A stretch of DNA of 42,104 nucleotides from Pleurocapsaceae cyanobacterium CSU_1_1 (GCA_012034765.1 JAAUOU010000030.1:1-42104); one strand, 5' to 3'. Positions 18,091 to 27,766 are shown, counted from the stretch's first letter. Notes: generated by a model not told the origin, from the letters alone. Made by a program: numbers and translations.

Positions 18091-18846
18091 ATGTCATCAT
18101 CTAATTTAAAAACCTCTGTTGAAGAAGATTATCTCAATGAGCTTCCTGGAGAAGTAGAGATGTCCTTCTTCGATCATCTAGAAGAGCTACGGCTACGAAT
18201 ATTTTATGCTTTAATTGCCGTGGCGATCGCTGCTGTGGGCTGTTTTATCTTTGTCAGACCACTAGTTCGCATCTTAGAATTACCCGCCCAAGGAGTTAAA
18301 TTTCTTCAGCTAGCTCCAGGAGAGTTTTTCTTTGTTTCAATTAAGGTAGCTGGCTATAGTGGCATGGTATTGGCAAGCCCTTTTATTTTGTACCAAATTG
18401 TTCAATTTGTCCTGCCAGGATTAACCAGAAAAGAACGTCGGCTTCTTGCTCCCGTAATTTTTGGCTCTAGCATTTTGTTTTTTGTTGGCTTGTTTTTTGC
18501 TTATATTGCCTTAATTCCTGCTGCCCTTAATTTCTTTATTAACTATGGTAGCGATGTAGTTGAGCAGTCTTGGTCAATCGACAAGTATTTTGAATTTGTT
18601 TTGCTGTTGCTGTTTAGCACTGGGTTAGCCTTTCAAATCCCCATCGTGCAGCTTATTTTGGGTTTTCTGGGGATTGTTAATTCAGCACAGATGTTTGCGG
18701 GTTGGCGTTATGTGGTGCTAGGTTCGGTCATTCTGGGGGCAGTGTTGACTCCTTCGACAGATCCCCTAACTCAGTCTTTATTAGCAGGAGCAGTGTTAGG
18801 TCTATATTTTGGCGGGATTGGTGCGGTTAAACTACTAGGAAAGTAA
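18091..18846 (+). CDS. tatC: Sec-independent (twin-arginine) translocase subunit TatC
   Basis: A 251-residue, six-helix membrane protein. The conserved cytoplasmic N-terminal segment [16 protein letters not shown] (around residue 24) binds the twin-arginine signal, and its Glu in LEELR is present. The first periplasmic loop with PxEFF ([14 protein letters not shown]) and the [12 protein letters not shown] loop are also present. TatC exports folded proteins with TatA/TatB partners, which are not in this window. The start at 18091 leaves about 20 acidic residues before the motif, common in cyanobacteria. Confidence 0.93.
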   Translation: MSSSNLKTSVEEDYLNELPGEVEMSFFDHLEELRLRIFYALIAVAIAAVGCFIFVRPLVRILELPAQGVKFLQLAPGEFFFVSIKVAGYSGMVLASPFILYQIVQFVLPGLTRKERRLLAPVIFGSSILFFVGLFFAYIALIPAALNFFINYGSDVVEQSWSIDKYFEFVLLLLFSTGLAFQIPIVQLILGFLGIVNSAQMFAGWRYVVLGSVILGAVLTPSTDPLTQSLLAGAVLGLYFGGIGAVKLLGK

Positions 18847-18873
18847 TTGTTATTGGTTGTTTTTAAACTAAAA

Positions 18874-19602
18874 TTATATTAGTATTGATAGTAAAAGGCC
18901 AATGACAACAAAAGCACAGCTTAAAATTACTAAGATGCTGAGTTGCTGATTGAGGGTTGCTTTTTTGTTGAGTTTATCTAAGTGATTAGCAAGATGGTAA
19001 ACCTGTTTTTCTAAGTTAGCACATCTGTTTTCTAGGGAAAACTTACTTTGGTCATGAACCTTGCTACCTTTATTATCAGCATTTCTGCGTGGGTTTCCTC
19101 GACCATTATTTAAACTATCGAGCAATTTTGATTGCTGTAAAATTACAGATTTAAGCTGCTCAATATCCTGGGCATTAGAATGAGATTGAGTTGCTTTGTA
19201 GAGATACTGTTCCAACAAACCTGGGCCAAGCTGAAAATATCCTTTATAGGCAGAATGAATTGCATGAATCAACTCTTTTTCGGGAGTGTTCTTCTTGAGA
19301 AAACCTTTAGCACCTACCCGCAAAGCAGCATCTAAATAGGTGTCGTCATTATGAACGCTAATAATTAAGACATTGGTGTTTACATACTGCTCGGTAATAA
19401 TTTGTGTAGCCTCTAGCCCATCCATGACAGGCATTTCAATATCCATTAATACTACATGAGGACGATGAATCTCAATTAGTTTGATCGCTTCCTTCCCATT
19501 GTTAGTACAACCAATAAGTTCTAAACTTGGGTCAGCTTCAATATAGTTTTTAATAATTTCTTGAACTGTCTTTTGATCGTCTACTATTAAGACTTTGATC
19601 AT
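18874..19602 (-). CDS. Response regulator with coiled-coil and C-terminal membrane anchor
   Basis: Residues 1-120 form a NarL-type receiver domain: acidic pair in VLIVDDQ, phosphoacceptor Asp54 in VVLMDIEMP and the conserved Lys near 103 in GAKGFLKKNT. A linker ending QLGPGLLEQYLYK follows. The usual DNA-binding helix-turn-helix is absent. Instead there is a polar stretch with two likely coiled-coil segments (IEQLKSVILQQSKLL; RCANLEKQVYHLANHLDKL) and one hydrophobic segment (LSILVILSCAFVVIGLLLSI, residues about 221-240) ending the protein. This predicts a tail-anchored receiver that acts at a membrane. No kinase is adjacent. The partner and output are unknown. Confidence 0.8.
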   Translation of the reverse strand: MIKVLIVDDQKTVQEIIKNYIEADPSLELIGCTNNGKEAIKLIEIHRPHVVLMDIEMPVMDGLEATQIITEQYVNTNVLIISVHNDDTYLDAALRVGAKGFLKKNTPEKELIHAIHSAYKGYFQLGPGLLEQYLYKATQSHSNAQDIEQLKSVILQQSKLLDSLNNGRGNPRRNADNKGSKVHDQSKFSLENRCANLEKQVYHLANHLDKLNKKATLNQQLSILVILSCAFVVIGLLLSILI

Positions 19603-19774
19603 TAGCTTGTTGTGTTTTATTGCAATTAAAACTATATAATAATGCCACTAAATATAACAGATGACCAAGCAAAAGTCACATCAAACTATGAACAGACAAC
19701 TAAACTAATTAAACTAATAACTAGTATACTTAGTACTTCAAAACTTAAAATTTTCCCTCAAAAGTTGAACTTAG

Positions 19775-20155
19775 ATGAAATCAAACTATTTTGACATTTT
19801 TGTCACCCTTTCTACAGATAAAATACAGTTAATGGTAGATTTTTATAGTCAGCTTTTAAACCAGCAACCAACAACATATCAGCCAGGTATTTATGCCGAA
19901 TTTCAACTAAAAGAGCTGAAATTCGGCATTTTTAAGCCAAAAGCTGAACGTTTAGCAGAATTTAGCAATCAGAGTAGCAGCATGAGTCTATGTTTAGAAG
20001 TTGATAATTTAGCCCAGGCGATCGCGCATATTTCAGATTTAGGTTATCCACCTCCTGGCGAAATTATTGAAGCATCCCACGGTAGAGAAATTTATGCCTA
20101 TGATCCTGGAAACAATCGCTTAATCTTACATCAATCAACCAGAAATTTTGGTTAA
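19775..20155 (+). CDS. VOC-family (glyoxalase/bleomycin-resistance fold) protein
   Basis: A 126-residue two-module VOC protein with [21 protein letters not shown] at the start, [13 protein letters not shown] in the middle, and [15 protein letters not shown] at the end. The order of possible metal ligands is partly conserved, but the first is not the canonical histidine, so lyase activity is uncertain. Dioxygenase-like, binding-only or resistance roles are all possible. Its 3' end overlaps the convergent gltX 3' end by 21 bases. Confidence 0.75.
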   Translation: MKSNYFDIFVTLSTDKIQLMVDFYSQLLNQQPTTYQPGIYAEFQLKELKFGIFKPKAERLAEFSNQSSSMSLCLEVDNLAQAIAHISDLGYPPPGEIIEASHGREIYAYDPGNNRLILHQSTRNFG

Positions 20156-21583
20156 AGTCTGCTGCAATCTAGTTTTGTCAGCACCTAATTGATTCAGCAG
20201 CAACCAAGTTTGAGTTAGATCGGGCCCATGTAGTTCTCCTGTTAAACTCGCCCGTAGCGATCGCATTACTAAACCTTTTTTGACTTTCTGGCTTTTCGTT
20301 ACCTGTTTAATCAAGGCTTGAGCATCTTCTTCTGTAAGTGCCTCAGTGCTATTAATGCCTGCCACTATTTCACTGACTACCTCAGCCACTCCTGCTTGCT
20401 GGAGTAAATCCATGGCTTCATCGCTATATTCCACCTTGTCAGCAAAAAATATGCTGGTTTCCTTGATTACGTCAGTCAAGCGGTTGAGAGTTGGCGCAGT
20501 TAAAGCAGTTAAATTTTCCAACCAAGAGCGATCTTGATCAACGTCATAGCCAGCCTCTTGCCAGTAGGGAATTAAAAGATCGGTCAATTGATCGACAGGC
20601 ATTGCATGGAGATACTGACTATTAATCCAATCTAGTTTATCCCAGTCAAATTTTGCTCCAGCCTTGTTAACTCGATCTAAATCGAATTCTGCTGCTGCTT
20701 CCTCTTTAGTAAAAATCTCTTTAGTTGAATCAGGAAAAGTCCAGCCTAACAAGGTCATATAGTTAACCAATGCTTCAGGTAGAAAACCCATTTTGCGAAA
20801 ATCATCAATCGAGGTAACGCCGTCTCGCTTTGATAACTTGCGTCCCTCTTGATTCAAAATTAAGGGACTATGAGCAAAGATTGGCACTTGGGCCTCTAAG
20901 GCTTCATACAGTAGAATCTGTTTAGCAGTATTAGCAATATGATCTTCACCCCGAATTACGTGGGTGATCTGCATATCGATATCATCAACTACCACCGCCA
21001 GATTATACAAAGCTTGTCCATAAGGCTCATCATTGTCTGCTGCGCGGGCAATCACCATATCACCACCCAAATCGCTACCCTGCCAACTAACAGAATCTCG
21101 AATAGCATCTTGCCAAACAATTTGGCGATCGCCGTCTATTTTAAACCGAATTACTGGCTTACGCCCTTGCGCCTCAAATGCCTGTTTTTCCTCGATAGTT
21201 AGATGACGATGGCGATTATCATAGCCTGGGGCTTTACCTTGTGCCTTTTGAATCTCCCGCATTTCGTCCAATTCTTCTGGGCTACAATAGCAAAGATAAG
21301 CCAAACCTTTATCTAGCAAAGTTTGTACCGCTTGCTGATATCGATCTAAACGTTGAGTTTGGAAAAATGGGCCTTCATCCCAATTTAAACCCAGCCATTC
21401 CAATCCTGACTTAATATTTTCTGTATATTCAGAACGCGATCGCGCTGCGTCTGTATCTTCGATTCTTAAAACAAAAGTTCCTTGATGATGGTGGGCATAT
21501 AGCCAGTTAAACACTGCTGTTCTTGCCGTGCCAATGTGTAAATTACCTGTTGGGGAAGGAGCAATCCTGACTCTAACACTCAC
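20135..21583 (-). CDS. gltX: Glutamyl-tRNA synthetase
   Basis: A 482-residue class I synthetase charging tRNA-Glu, which also feeds tetrapyrrole synthesis in cyanobacteria. The HIGH-type motif is [20 protein letters not shown] near residue 10, and the KMSKS-type motif is [10 protein letters not shown] near residue 253. The C-terminal anticodon-binding part is present and length is normal. In many cyanobacteria the enzyme also charges tRNA-Gln, later amidated by GatCAB; this copy has no visible feature deciding that. Confidence 0.95.
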   Translation of the reverse strand: MSVRVRIAPSPTGNLHIGTARTAVFNWLYAHHHQGTFVLRIEDTDAARSRSEYTENIKSGLEWLGLNWDEGPFFQTQRLDRYQQAVQTLLDKGLAYLCYCSPEELDEMREIQKAQGKAPGYDNRHRHLTIEEKQAFEAQGRKPVIRFKIDGDRQIVWQDAIRDSVSWQGSDLGGDMVIARAADNDEPYGQALYNLAVVVDDIDMQITHVIRGEDHIANTAKQILLYEALEAQVPIFAHSPLILNQEGRKLSKRDGVTSIDDFRKMGFLPEALVNYMTLLGWTFPDSTKEIFTKEEAAAEFDLDRVNKAGAKFDWDKLDWINSQYLHAMPVDQLTDLLIPYWQEAGYDVDQDRSWLENLTALTAPTLNRLTDVIKETSIFFADKVEYSDEAMDLLQQAGVAEVVSEIVAGINSTEALTEEDAQALIKQVTKSQKVKKGLVMRSLRASLTGELHGPDLTQTWLLLNQLGADKTRLQQTLTKISG

Positions 21584-22101
21584 AAAATACCTCTTGTCTG
21601 CAACTAATTTTTGTCTGTAAACCGTATTTCATTGTAGCGAGATTGGGCAACTTCCAGACGAAGGTAGTTCAGCATTCTAGACCAAATTACCAAAGCGATC
21701 GCCCAACAGCATCTAAAAATTAGTTAAATCAAGATATTAGATAAATATCGCAGCATTTAGCTTAGTAATTGCTCCCATAGCAGCTTAATCTATTTTAATA
21801 ATTGTGTTATATTACTGAAGAAAATATTGGGCGCAAAACAATACCGTTGTTGCAATTTAGACATCTTGATTTATTGATTGTTAGGGCGATGTAGCCATGT
21901 CTATGTTTACCGCCAGTCGTGGCAGAGAAAAAGTAAAGTGCTGCACGATTCAACCAAATTATCTGAAGTAAGTCAAAACATCGCCACTGTACCAGCGTCC
22001 GATTGTAACTATTGAGGTTGACGAGTTGCCAAGTATAGGCTTAGGTAAAGTTGCTTGTATAAACCGTTGAACCACAGTAAATTAGCTAACTAAAGGATTT
22101 T
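21584..22101 (+). promoter_or_regulatory. Long gltX-ahcY divergent upstream region with candidate structured RNA
   Basis: This 518-base gap separates divergent gltX and ahcY and contains no plausible protein gene. A possible -10-like TATATT lies in GTGTTATATTACTG near 21807. A two-stem RNA candidate spans 21884-21986, described separately. A ribosome site AAAGGA sits 7 bases before the ahcY ATG. The length is unusual for this gene-dense window and suggests a long 5' leader. Confidence 0.5.
21885..21985 (+). ncRNA. Candidate structured leader RNA upstream of ahcY
   Basis: GGCGATGT at 21885-21892 is exactly complementary to ACATCGCC at 21978-21985, closing an 85-base domain. Inside, AGTCGT-G-GCAG (21915-21925) pairs with CTGC-ACGATT (21941-21950) with one bulged G and one G-U pair, around a purine-rich 15-base loop. 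The domain ends 116 bases before the ahcY start. I do not match it to a known riboswitch class, including the SAH riboswitch. The assignment is inference from complementarity only. Confidence 0.35.
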
Positions 22102-23505
22102 ATGAATACGCAAGTTATCACCAAAGAAAAAACTAGTAAACAAGACTATAAAGTAGCTGATATTTCTCTAGCAAATTGGGGACGCAAAGAAATCTCCATT
22201 GCTGAAGGAGAAATGCCCGCATTGATGGCAATTAGAGCCAAATATAGCGAAACTAAGCCTTTACAAGGGGCAAAAATTATCGGCTGTATTCACATGACCA
22301 TTCAAACGGCGGTTTTAATCGAAACCCTCATTGAATTAGGGGCCCAAGTTCGTTGGTCTTCTTGTAATATCTTTTCGACTCAGGATCATGCCGCGGCGGC
22401 GATCGCTGCTGCTGGTATTCCCGTCTATGCTTGGAAAGGAGAAACTGAAGAAGAATACATTTGGTGTATCGAACAAACTTGCTATGGTCCAAATGGCGAT
22501 CTTTGGGATGCCAACATGATTTTGGATGATGGTGGTGACTTGACTGGTCATATCCATCAAAAGTATCCCCAGATGCTGGAAAAAATTCACGGTGTTACGG
22601 AAGAAACCACTACTGGGGTTCACCGTCTCTGGGAAATGCTCGAACATGGGGAGTTAAAAATTCCCGCAGTCAATGTTAACGATGCTGTAACCAAAACCAA
22701 AAACGATAACAAGTATGGTTGTCGTCACAGTTTAAACGATGCGATCAAACGTGGCTTAGATCACTTGATGGCTGGTAAAAAAGCCTTAGTTATTGGTTAT
22801 GGTGATGTAGGCAAGGGTTCTGTTGCTTCTCTACAGCAAGAAGGCATGATTGTCAAAGTTGCTGAAGTCGATCCTATCTGCGCAATGCAGGCTTGTATGG
22901 ACGGTTTTGAAGTTGTATCTCCATATATCAATGGTGTCAACGATGGTACTGCTAACAGTATCAATAAAGACCTATTAGGTACTTTGGACATGGTGGTTAC
23001 TGCCACTGGTAACTACAACGTCTGTGATGCCAATATGCTATCTAGCCTCAAAAAAGGCGCAGTAGTTTGCAATATTGGTCACTTCGATAACGAAATTGAT
23101 ACTGCCTTCATGCGTAAAGAATGGCGTTGGGAAGAGGTTAAGCCTCAAGTACATCAGGTATACCGTAGCGACGATCCTCAAGATTTCTTGCTGTTATTAT
23201 CTGAAGGACGTTTAGTTAACTTGGGTAACGCCACTGGACACCCTTCCAGAATCATGGATGGTTCTTTCGCTAACCAAGTATTGGCGCAAATGTTCTTATA
23301 CGAACGTAAGTTTGCTGACAAGCCAGCCAGCGAGAAAGCTAATGCCATTACTGTAGAAGTGTTACCCAAGCATCTAGATGAAGAAGTAGCACGCTACATG
23401 GTTGCAGGTTTTGATGGTGTGATTACTCAGCTTACAGAAGAACAGGCTAAGTACATCAATGTGCCTCTTAATGGTCCTTTCAAAACTGATACTTACAAAT
23501 ACTAA
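22102..23505 (+). CDS. ahcY: S-adenosylhomocysteine hydrolase, long proteobacterial/eukaryotic-type
   Basis: A 467-residue enzyme that cleaves SAH to adenosine and homocysteine, keeping methylation running. Clear features are [20 protein letters not shown], the [14 protein letters not shown] motif, the NAD-binding [14 protein letters not shown] (about residue 230), the [14 protein letters not shown] loop and the C-terminal [11 protein letters not shown], whose Lys-Tyr tail reaches the partner subunit. The stretch [20 protein letters not shown] and the segment [15 protein letters not shown] belong to the longer form with the extra ~40 residues. Cyanobacterial enzymes I recall are about 425 residues and lack these. 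Transfer is therefore likely. A terminator hairpin follows at 23696. Confidence 0.95.
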   Translation: MNTQVITKEKTSKQDYKVADISLANWGRKEISIAEGEMPALMAIRAKYSETKPLQGAKIIGCIHMTIQTAVLIETLIELGAQVRWSSCNIFSTQDHAAAAIAAAGIPVYAWKGETEEEYIWCIEQTCYGPNGDLWDANMILDDGGDLTGHIHQKYPQMLEKIHGVTEETTTGVHRLWEMLEHGELKIPAVNVNDAVTKTKNDNKYGCRHSLNDAIKRGLDHLMAGKKALVIGYGDVGKGSVASLQQEGMIVKVAEVDPICAMQACMDGFEVVSPYINGVNDGTANSINKDLLGTLDMVVTATGNYNVCDANMLSSLKKGAVVCNIGHFDNEIDTAFMRKEWRWEEVKPQVHQVYRSDDPQDFLLLLSEGRLVNLGNATGHPSRIMDGSFANQVLAQMFLYERKFADKPASEKANAITVEVLPKHLDEEVARYMVAGFDGVITQLTEEQAKYINVPLNGPFKTDTYKY

Positions 23506-23512
23506 ACCACAG

Positions 23513-23642
23513 CGATTACGCTCCAAGCGCTTGCCCTAAAGGATATGCGGAGCGGTATGCTTTAGCACTAGCTTCGCGTCGCACCCTAATGGGTGTCTAT
23601 CACGGATACACCTGCGGATATACCCTACGGATCGCAAAACGG
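23513..23642. repeat. Dispersed modular repeat, copy A
   Basis: Bases 23532-23582 (TGCCCTAAAGGATATGCG onward, ending CTTCGCGTCGC) match 31611-31661 at 48 of 51 positions. The left module 23513-23542 recurs inverted at 31731-31760. The tail continues with short palindromic pieces (ACCCTAATGGGT; ACGGATACACC). It lies in the ahcY 3' region before the terminator. Confidence 0.85.
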
Positions 23643-23695
23643 TGAGCCTGGCTATTGATTTTCAGCTAGGCTTTACCCAATACAGTTCTAGATTG

Positions 23696-23730
23696 AAGGT
23701 GAGTCAAGCTCACCTTTTTTTGTTTTTTTT
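23696..23730 (+). terminator. Rho-independent terminator of ahcY
   Basis: AAGGTGAG (23696-23703) pairs perfectly with CTCACCTT (23709-23716) over a five-base loop and is followed by a long T-rich run. It lies about 190 bases after the ahcY stop, beyond the dispersed repeat. Confidence 0.8.
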
Positions 23731-23773
23731 GATTATTGCGATTAATATTTTTTGATTATTGCGATTAATATTT
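23731..23773. repeat. Two-copy 23-base tandem repeat
   Basis: GATTATTGCGATTAATATTT occurs at 23731-23750 and again at 23754-23773, with a period of 23 bases, directly after the ahcY terminator T-run and upstream of exoD. Confidence 0.85.
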
Positions 23774-23814
23774 AAAGTTAGTTTTAAGATCAGCTTCCTA
23801 AATTTCAAAACAAA

Positions 23815-24443
23815 ATGGCAAAACTTTCCGTTGAATTAAATAATTATTTTTTGCAGAATCTAGAGGAGCAACAGTCACTTTAGCCGATATTTTAAATTTA
23901 ACCGAAGAACGGATCTTTGGCTTTTTAATGGTAATTTTGGCTTTACCATCGGCGCTTCCTTTACCAGCTCCTGGATATTCAACTCCTTTTGGGATTGCGC
24001 TTTTCGTATTGGCAGTTCAGTTAGTTATGGGTCGCGATCGCCCTTGGCTACCAGCAAAAATACTCAACGGATCGATGAAGCTGGAAACAGTCCAGAAGTT
24101 CGTCAAAATGGGAACTCCCTGGATTCAAAAAATTGAAAATGTCACTAAGCCCCGCCTAGCCTATATCTGCACTAGTCCCCCAGGGCGAATTATGTTGGGC
24201 ATAGCGATGGCTCTAATGGCGATTTCAATGATGATTCCGATTCCTGGAACCAATACTCTCCCCGCTATGGGCATTTTCGTAATTTCTTTTGGCTTACTAG
24301 AAGAAGATGGCTTGATCTGTATTGGAGGCTTGTTTCTCTGTTCTTTAGGGCTGGCGTTAACCTCTTCGATCTTAGTGTTTGGCACAGTTGCCGTCGAACG
24401 ATTTATAAATATAGTTAAAGATTATGTGATCAACTTGCTGTAG
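23815..24443 (+). pseudogene. ExoD-family exopolysaccharide synthesis protein, frameshifted near its start
   Basis: The intact-looking part (from about 23845) reads FAESRGATVTLADILNLTEE then FGFLMVILALPSALPLPAPG and YSTPFG, with several membrane segments after it. This is the ExoD family, linked to exopolysaccharide production in rhizobia and found widely in cyanobacteria without a known mechanism. The natural start ATG 23815 (MAKLSVELNNYF) is in another frame. Adding one T to the six-T run at 23847-23852 would join NNYF to FAESRG exactly. As it stands, only a restart at ATG 23928 would give 171 residues without the conserved N-terminal helix. Confidence 0.82.
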
Positions 24444-24445
24444 CT

Positions 24446-24495
24446 AATGGGCTATATGGGTAATGGGTCATTGGTAATGGGTAATGAGTAATGGG
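24446..24495. repeat. Degenerate TAATGGGT octamer repeat
   Basis: Five to six copies of TAATGGGT and variants (GTAATGGGTCATTGGTAATGG style) fill the gap between exoD and the opposing methyltransferase gene. Confidence 0.7.
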
Positions 24496-24508
24496 TTTTG
24501 AACAAACT

Positions 24509-25318
24509 TCACATTTGAATTAAGTAGGCTCCTTTTTCTAAAGGCAAATACTCAGAGTGAGACATCTTAAACTCTGCCATCCATTGTTCAACAATCCGTC
24601 TTTCATCAGCCCTAGCACCATCATCTAACATAACCATTGCATCTTTACTCAGTTTCTCGTGCAGCATCGGTACGGCTGGGTATCGAGCCAGTTTCTGAGT
24701 CGTTCCTGGCGGCCCATCCACAATCAACAGATCGATCGCTTCAGGAATTTTAACCTTAGTCAGATCGTACCAAAGCCATTTAGCACCATTAATTTCCACT
24801 TCCACTAGGGGCGCATAAATAACCGTGGCAACATCGTCTAAACCATGAAGTGATAAATGACTTTGAGTAGCTTGGGCAAATTTTGACTCATGCTCCAAAG
24901 AAATCAATTTACCTGTACCAAGTCGCTGTAAACAATAAGCGATGATGAGGGTGGAAACACCACTAGAAGCTTCGACAACCAACTGCGGTTTTTGACGATG
25001 GATTAAGGAAATAATCTCTTTTAACAAATCTGGTGAGGCTGCCCAACCCCTGGTAGTAGGCAGGGGTAACTGCGGTTTCAAAGTGGAGAAGATCGAAAAG
25101 AGGGATTCAATTTGTGTCACACTAACTTCGCTCACTCGTTTCAGTTCAGCATTAAACAGTTGAGTAGATGACTGAAAAGATTTTTTAACCTCATCTTGAA
25201 AATCATGCTGTTGAGTAATGAGTTTTTTTTGCGTCTTAACTAAATTCAGAATTAAGACCAAATTTAAGCTTAAACCAATTATTATCAAAGTCGCAGGAAC
25301 AATACTATCTTCAAACAT
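24509..25318 (-). CDS. Membrane-anchored class I SAM-dependent methyltransferase-like protein
   Basis: A 269-residue protein with an N-terminal membrane segment (ATLIIIGLSLNLVLILNLV, residues 9-27), a coiled-coil region, and a Rossmann methyltransferase-like domain from about residue 85. The SAM site resembles Methyltransf_24: VVEASSGVSTLIIAYCLQ, then LISLEHESKFAQAT, and DLLIVDGPPGTTQKLARYPA. Such domains in cyanobacteria sit near glycan genes and may modify polysaccharides. The next gene upstream on this strand, four bases away, is a glycosyltransferase, so the two are probably co-transcribed. The acceptor is unknown. Confidence 0.75.
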   Translation of the reverse strand: MFEDSIVPATLIIIGLSLNLVLILNLVKTQKKLITQQHDFQDEVKKSFQSSTQLFNAELKRVSEVSVTQIESLFSIFSTLKPQLPLPTTRGWAASPDLLKEIISLIHRQKPQLVVEASSGVSTLIIAYCLQRLGTGKLISLEHESKFAQATQSHLSLHGLDDVATVIYAPLVEVEINGAKWLWYDLTKVKIPEAIDLLIVDGPPGTTQKLARYPAVPMLHEKLSKDAMVMLDDGARADERRIVEQWMAEFKMSHSEYLPLEKGAYLIQM

Positions 25319-25322
25319 AAAT

Positions 25323-26414
25323 CTATTTTTGATTAGCTAACTTTGATTGGGAAACATCTTGAAACCAAAACTCAATGCGATCGGCAAAGGCACTCAGAGA
25401 AAATTTCCTTTCCACCGACAAGCGACAGCTATAACGATCAATTTGCTCAATTTTTTGCAACCCGACCGACAGGGCGGCGATCGATTTATGCTCAACTAAC
25501 CACCCTGTTACTCCATCGTCAATAATTTCCGCTGGACCTCCCTGATCATAGGCGACAACGGGTACTCCACAAGCTAAAGCTTCAATTACTACATTGCCAA
25601 AAGCTTCAATCCAGTGAGAAGTCATTAATAACCCTGCACAGTGACCTAGCCTTGCTTGAAAATCCGCGGTTGCCAAAAATCCGTGGTATTTATAAGCCGA
25701 TGAAGGATATTTATTTTGAATAGCCTGCCAATAATCTTGATTTTGAATCACGCCAAATATATTCAGCTTTCTGCCCGCCAGAATAGCCGCTTCAATGGCA
25801 TCAGCTAAACCTTTCTCTGGAGAAATACGACCTGCCCAGGCTAAATTTTGGGTCTTAGGTTCCTCGACAAAAGTATACTGTTGTAAATTGATCCCCTTGC
25901 CCATGATCAGTAATTGTTCTTTGGCTTGAAAAGTATTGGCTGACGCGCGGGTATTAACGGCTAAGGTTTGGGGAAACATTGCCGTTATCTGACTAACCAT
26001 GCGGTTCATCACGGGAGAAATACAACTCATACTGATCCAATGAGCAATAGGGCGCTCAAAGAAAGGGGTTAGGTAAAGAGGCAACCAGTCATAGGCAAAA
26101 TTAACCAGCAGATCGTAATCATGTTGCACGGCATAGGCGTAGTCCCACATGTTCTCTAAAACCGAATTATCAGGAATCACAACAGTATCTTGATCAAGAT
26201 CATCTTGTGCTAGAGCAGAAAAATTTCCTGCGATCAAGTGAAGATCGCGACAGATAATCTCAGAACCCGCGGGAGCCACTACATCAATTCCATGACCCCT
26301 GGCGGATAAATTATTGACAATATTTTTGATCGTTAGCTCAACACCACCCGCCTTACCAGAACCGATTGAACCCACGGGAGTTGAGACGACAAGTATATTC
26401 AGCAGATCTTTCAT
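25323..26414 (-). CDS. GT4 glycosyltransferase, UDP-glucose:tetrahydrobiopterin glucosyltransferase-like
   Basis: A GT-B fold enzyme of family GT4. The start VVSTPVGSIGSGKAGGVELT resembles from memory the cyanobacterial biopterin glucosyltransferase (BGluT). The nucleotide-sugar half has NLAWAGRISPEKGLADAIEA and the E-x7-E motif EAFGNVVIEALACGVPVVAY. It would transfer glucose, perhaps to tetrahydrobiopterin, but a lipid or polysaccharide acceptor cannot be excluded. ATG 26414 (MKDLLNILVV) is chosen over a TTG twelve codons upstream. It is tightly followed by the methyltransferase gene. Confidence 0.75.
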   Translation of the reverse strand: MKDLLNILVVSTPVGSIGSGKAGGVELTIKNIVNNLSARGHGIDVVAPAGSEIICRDLHLIAGNFSALAQDDLDQDTVVIPDNSVLENMWDYAYAVQHDYDLLVNFAYDWLPLYLTPFFERPIAHWISMSCISPVMNRMVSQITAMFPQTLAVNTRASANTFQAKEQLLIMGKGINLQQYTFVEEPKTQNLAWAGRISPEKGLADAIEAAILAGRKLNIFGVIQNQDYWQAIQNKYPSSAYKYHGFLATADFQARLGHCAGLLMTSHWIEAFGNVVIEALACGVPVVAYDQGGPAEIIDDGVTGWLVEHKSIAALSVGLQKIEQIDRYSCRLSVERKFSLSAFADRIEFWFQDVSQSKLANQK

Positions 26415-26588
26415 GATGATTGTGAAAAAAAGTTGATCGAAACTAAGCAAGAATTAAAGATTCTGCTACTGCTACATCTTCTTTGTTGAGTTCCACAGAT
26501 AATTCTACATTGGACTTTCCGCAAAAATAAATGCGATCGCCTTTTTTCTAGAAAGATGATGGAATTAATTAGACCTGTATACTTATTT

Positions 26589-27665
26589 CTAGGCAAAAGC
26601 CTGAAATGGATTAGAAAGATAATCAGCGGTGTTTTTCACTAAGGCGATCGCATTTTCATACAGCATTCTTTTTGGTCCTAAAATACCGACGCTACCAACA
26701 GGAACATGATCTTGATAGTAATTGGCAGAAACCAAAGTACAGGTTTGCATTGGTTCTAGGCTGTTTTCCATGCCGATTTTAATGCTTACCCGCTTGAGCG
26801 ATTCCAATTCGGGAAAGGTAAAAATGATTGGTGATAACTTTTCTTGCTGTTCTTCTAGTAAAGACAAAAGAGTTTGTACCTGCTGCAATTGCGAAAATTC
26901 AGGCTGGCGCAAAAGTTCGGCTACGCCATGAATTAGCATCGGACTAGAGTTATCACTTTGTAGCGCAAGTTTTAACTGATTTAGGAGTACTTTTAAGAAG
27001 TCGCTATATTGAGCAAACTCCCTATCTATTTTAGTCCAGTTAATCGCCTTAATATCCGACAGGCAGCATCCTTTTAATTCACGATCTAAGAAATTTGATA
27101 ACCGCTGTAGTTTATGATTGATAGTGTGATCGTCTACTTCCTCTGCTAACGGCGACTCCATTAAAATTGACTGGGTTTGATAAGAATCTGTCACCACAAT
27201 CAGCATCACCTGATTAGCAGCCACTGGCACCAACTGTATATGACGTAGAGTGCTATTGAGTTTTTGCGGAAAAGTAACCAGGGCAATATAACCACTAAGG
27301 GTAGCTAGAATTTTAGTCGCACGCTGCAATAGAGCTTCAAAATTTGCTCTAGCAATTTGCAATTCTTGCTGGACAATTTTTTGAATTGCTTGGTCAATAT
27401 TATCGTCGGGAACAATCAAATGATCGACATAGGTACGATAACCCGAATCAGAAGGAACTCTCCCCGCAGATGCATGAGGTTGATAGAGTAATCCTGCTGA
27501 CTCTAAACGTCCCATCACATTGCGAATTGTGGCAGAACTAACATTAAAATCGTATTGCTGTGCCAAAGTCTTAGAAGCTACAGGTTCGGCGGTGGCAATA
27601 TAGTGTTTAATAGTAGCTTTTAATATATTTTGATGTCTAACACTCAAGTCTGCTTGATTAACCAT
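26589..27665 (-). CDS. hrcA: Heat-inducible transcription repressor HrcA
   Basis: A 358-residue HrcA. The N-terminal winged helix is clear (HQNILKATIKHYIATAEPVA; FNVSSATIRNVMGRLESAGL; HASAGRVPSDSGYRTYVD). A GAF-like dimerisation domain follows, and the C-terminal QDHVPVGSVGILGPKRMLYE is typical. HrcA binds CIRCE operators before groESL/groEL genes and releases them on heat shock. I found no CIRCE inverted repeat in this window, so its targets lie elsewhere. Confidence 0.93.
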   Translation of the reverse strand: MVNQADLSVRHQNILKATIKHYIATAEPVASKTLAQQYDFNVSSATIRNVMGRLESAGLLYQPHASAGRVPSDSGYRTYVDHLIVPDDNIDQAIQKIVQQELQIARANFEALLQRATKILATLSGYIALVTFPQKLNSTLRHIQLVPVAANQVMLIVVTDSYQTQSILMESPLAEEVDDHTINHKLQRLSNFLDRELKGCCLSDIKAINWTKIDREFAQYSDFLKVLLNQLKLALQSDNSSPMLIHGVAELLRQPEFSQLQQVQTLLSLLEEQQEKLSPIIFTFPELESLKRVSIKIGMENSLEPMQTCTLVSANYYQDHVPVGSVGILGPKRMLYENAIALVKNTADYLSNPFQAFA

Positions 27666-27766
27666 TAAATATATTGATATTGGAGTTAATAATTGTTTGA
27701 AATATTTAAGATAGTTTTAAATTTTTGGCTAAAGTATAGCCTGTTCCAAATCATAATTACAGTTCA

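Noticed and set aside
20135-20155. VOC/gltX overlap as a frameshift in either gene
   Set aside because: Both proteins end in family-like sequence; a 21-base convergent overlap is ordinary.
21885-22101. Known SAH riboswitch (ahcY leader class)
   Set aside because: The conserved CCGAGG / CGGCGC core I remember for that class is not seen; only a generic two-stem fold is.
22336-23369. Several antisense open frames across ahcY
   Set aside because: They lie opposite a strongly conserved gene and have no domain-like features.
26589-27665. A CIRCE operator near hrcA
   Set aside because: No TTAGCACTC-N9-GAGTGCTAA type dyad found in the window.
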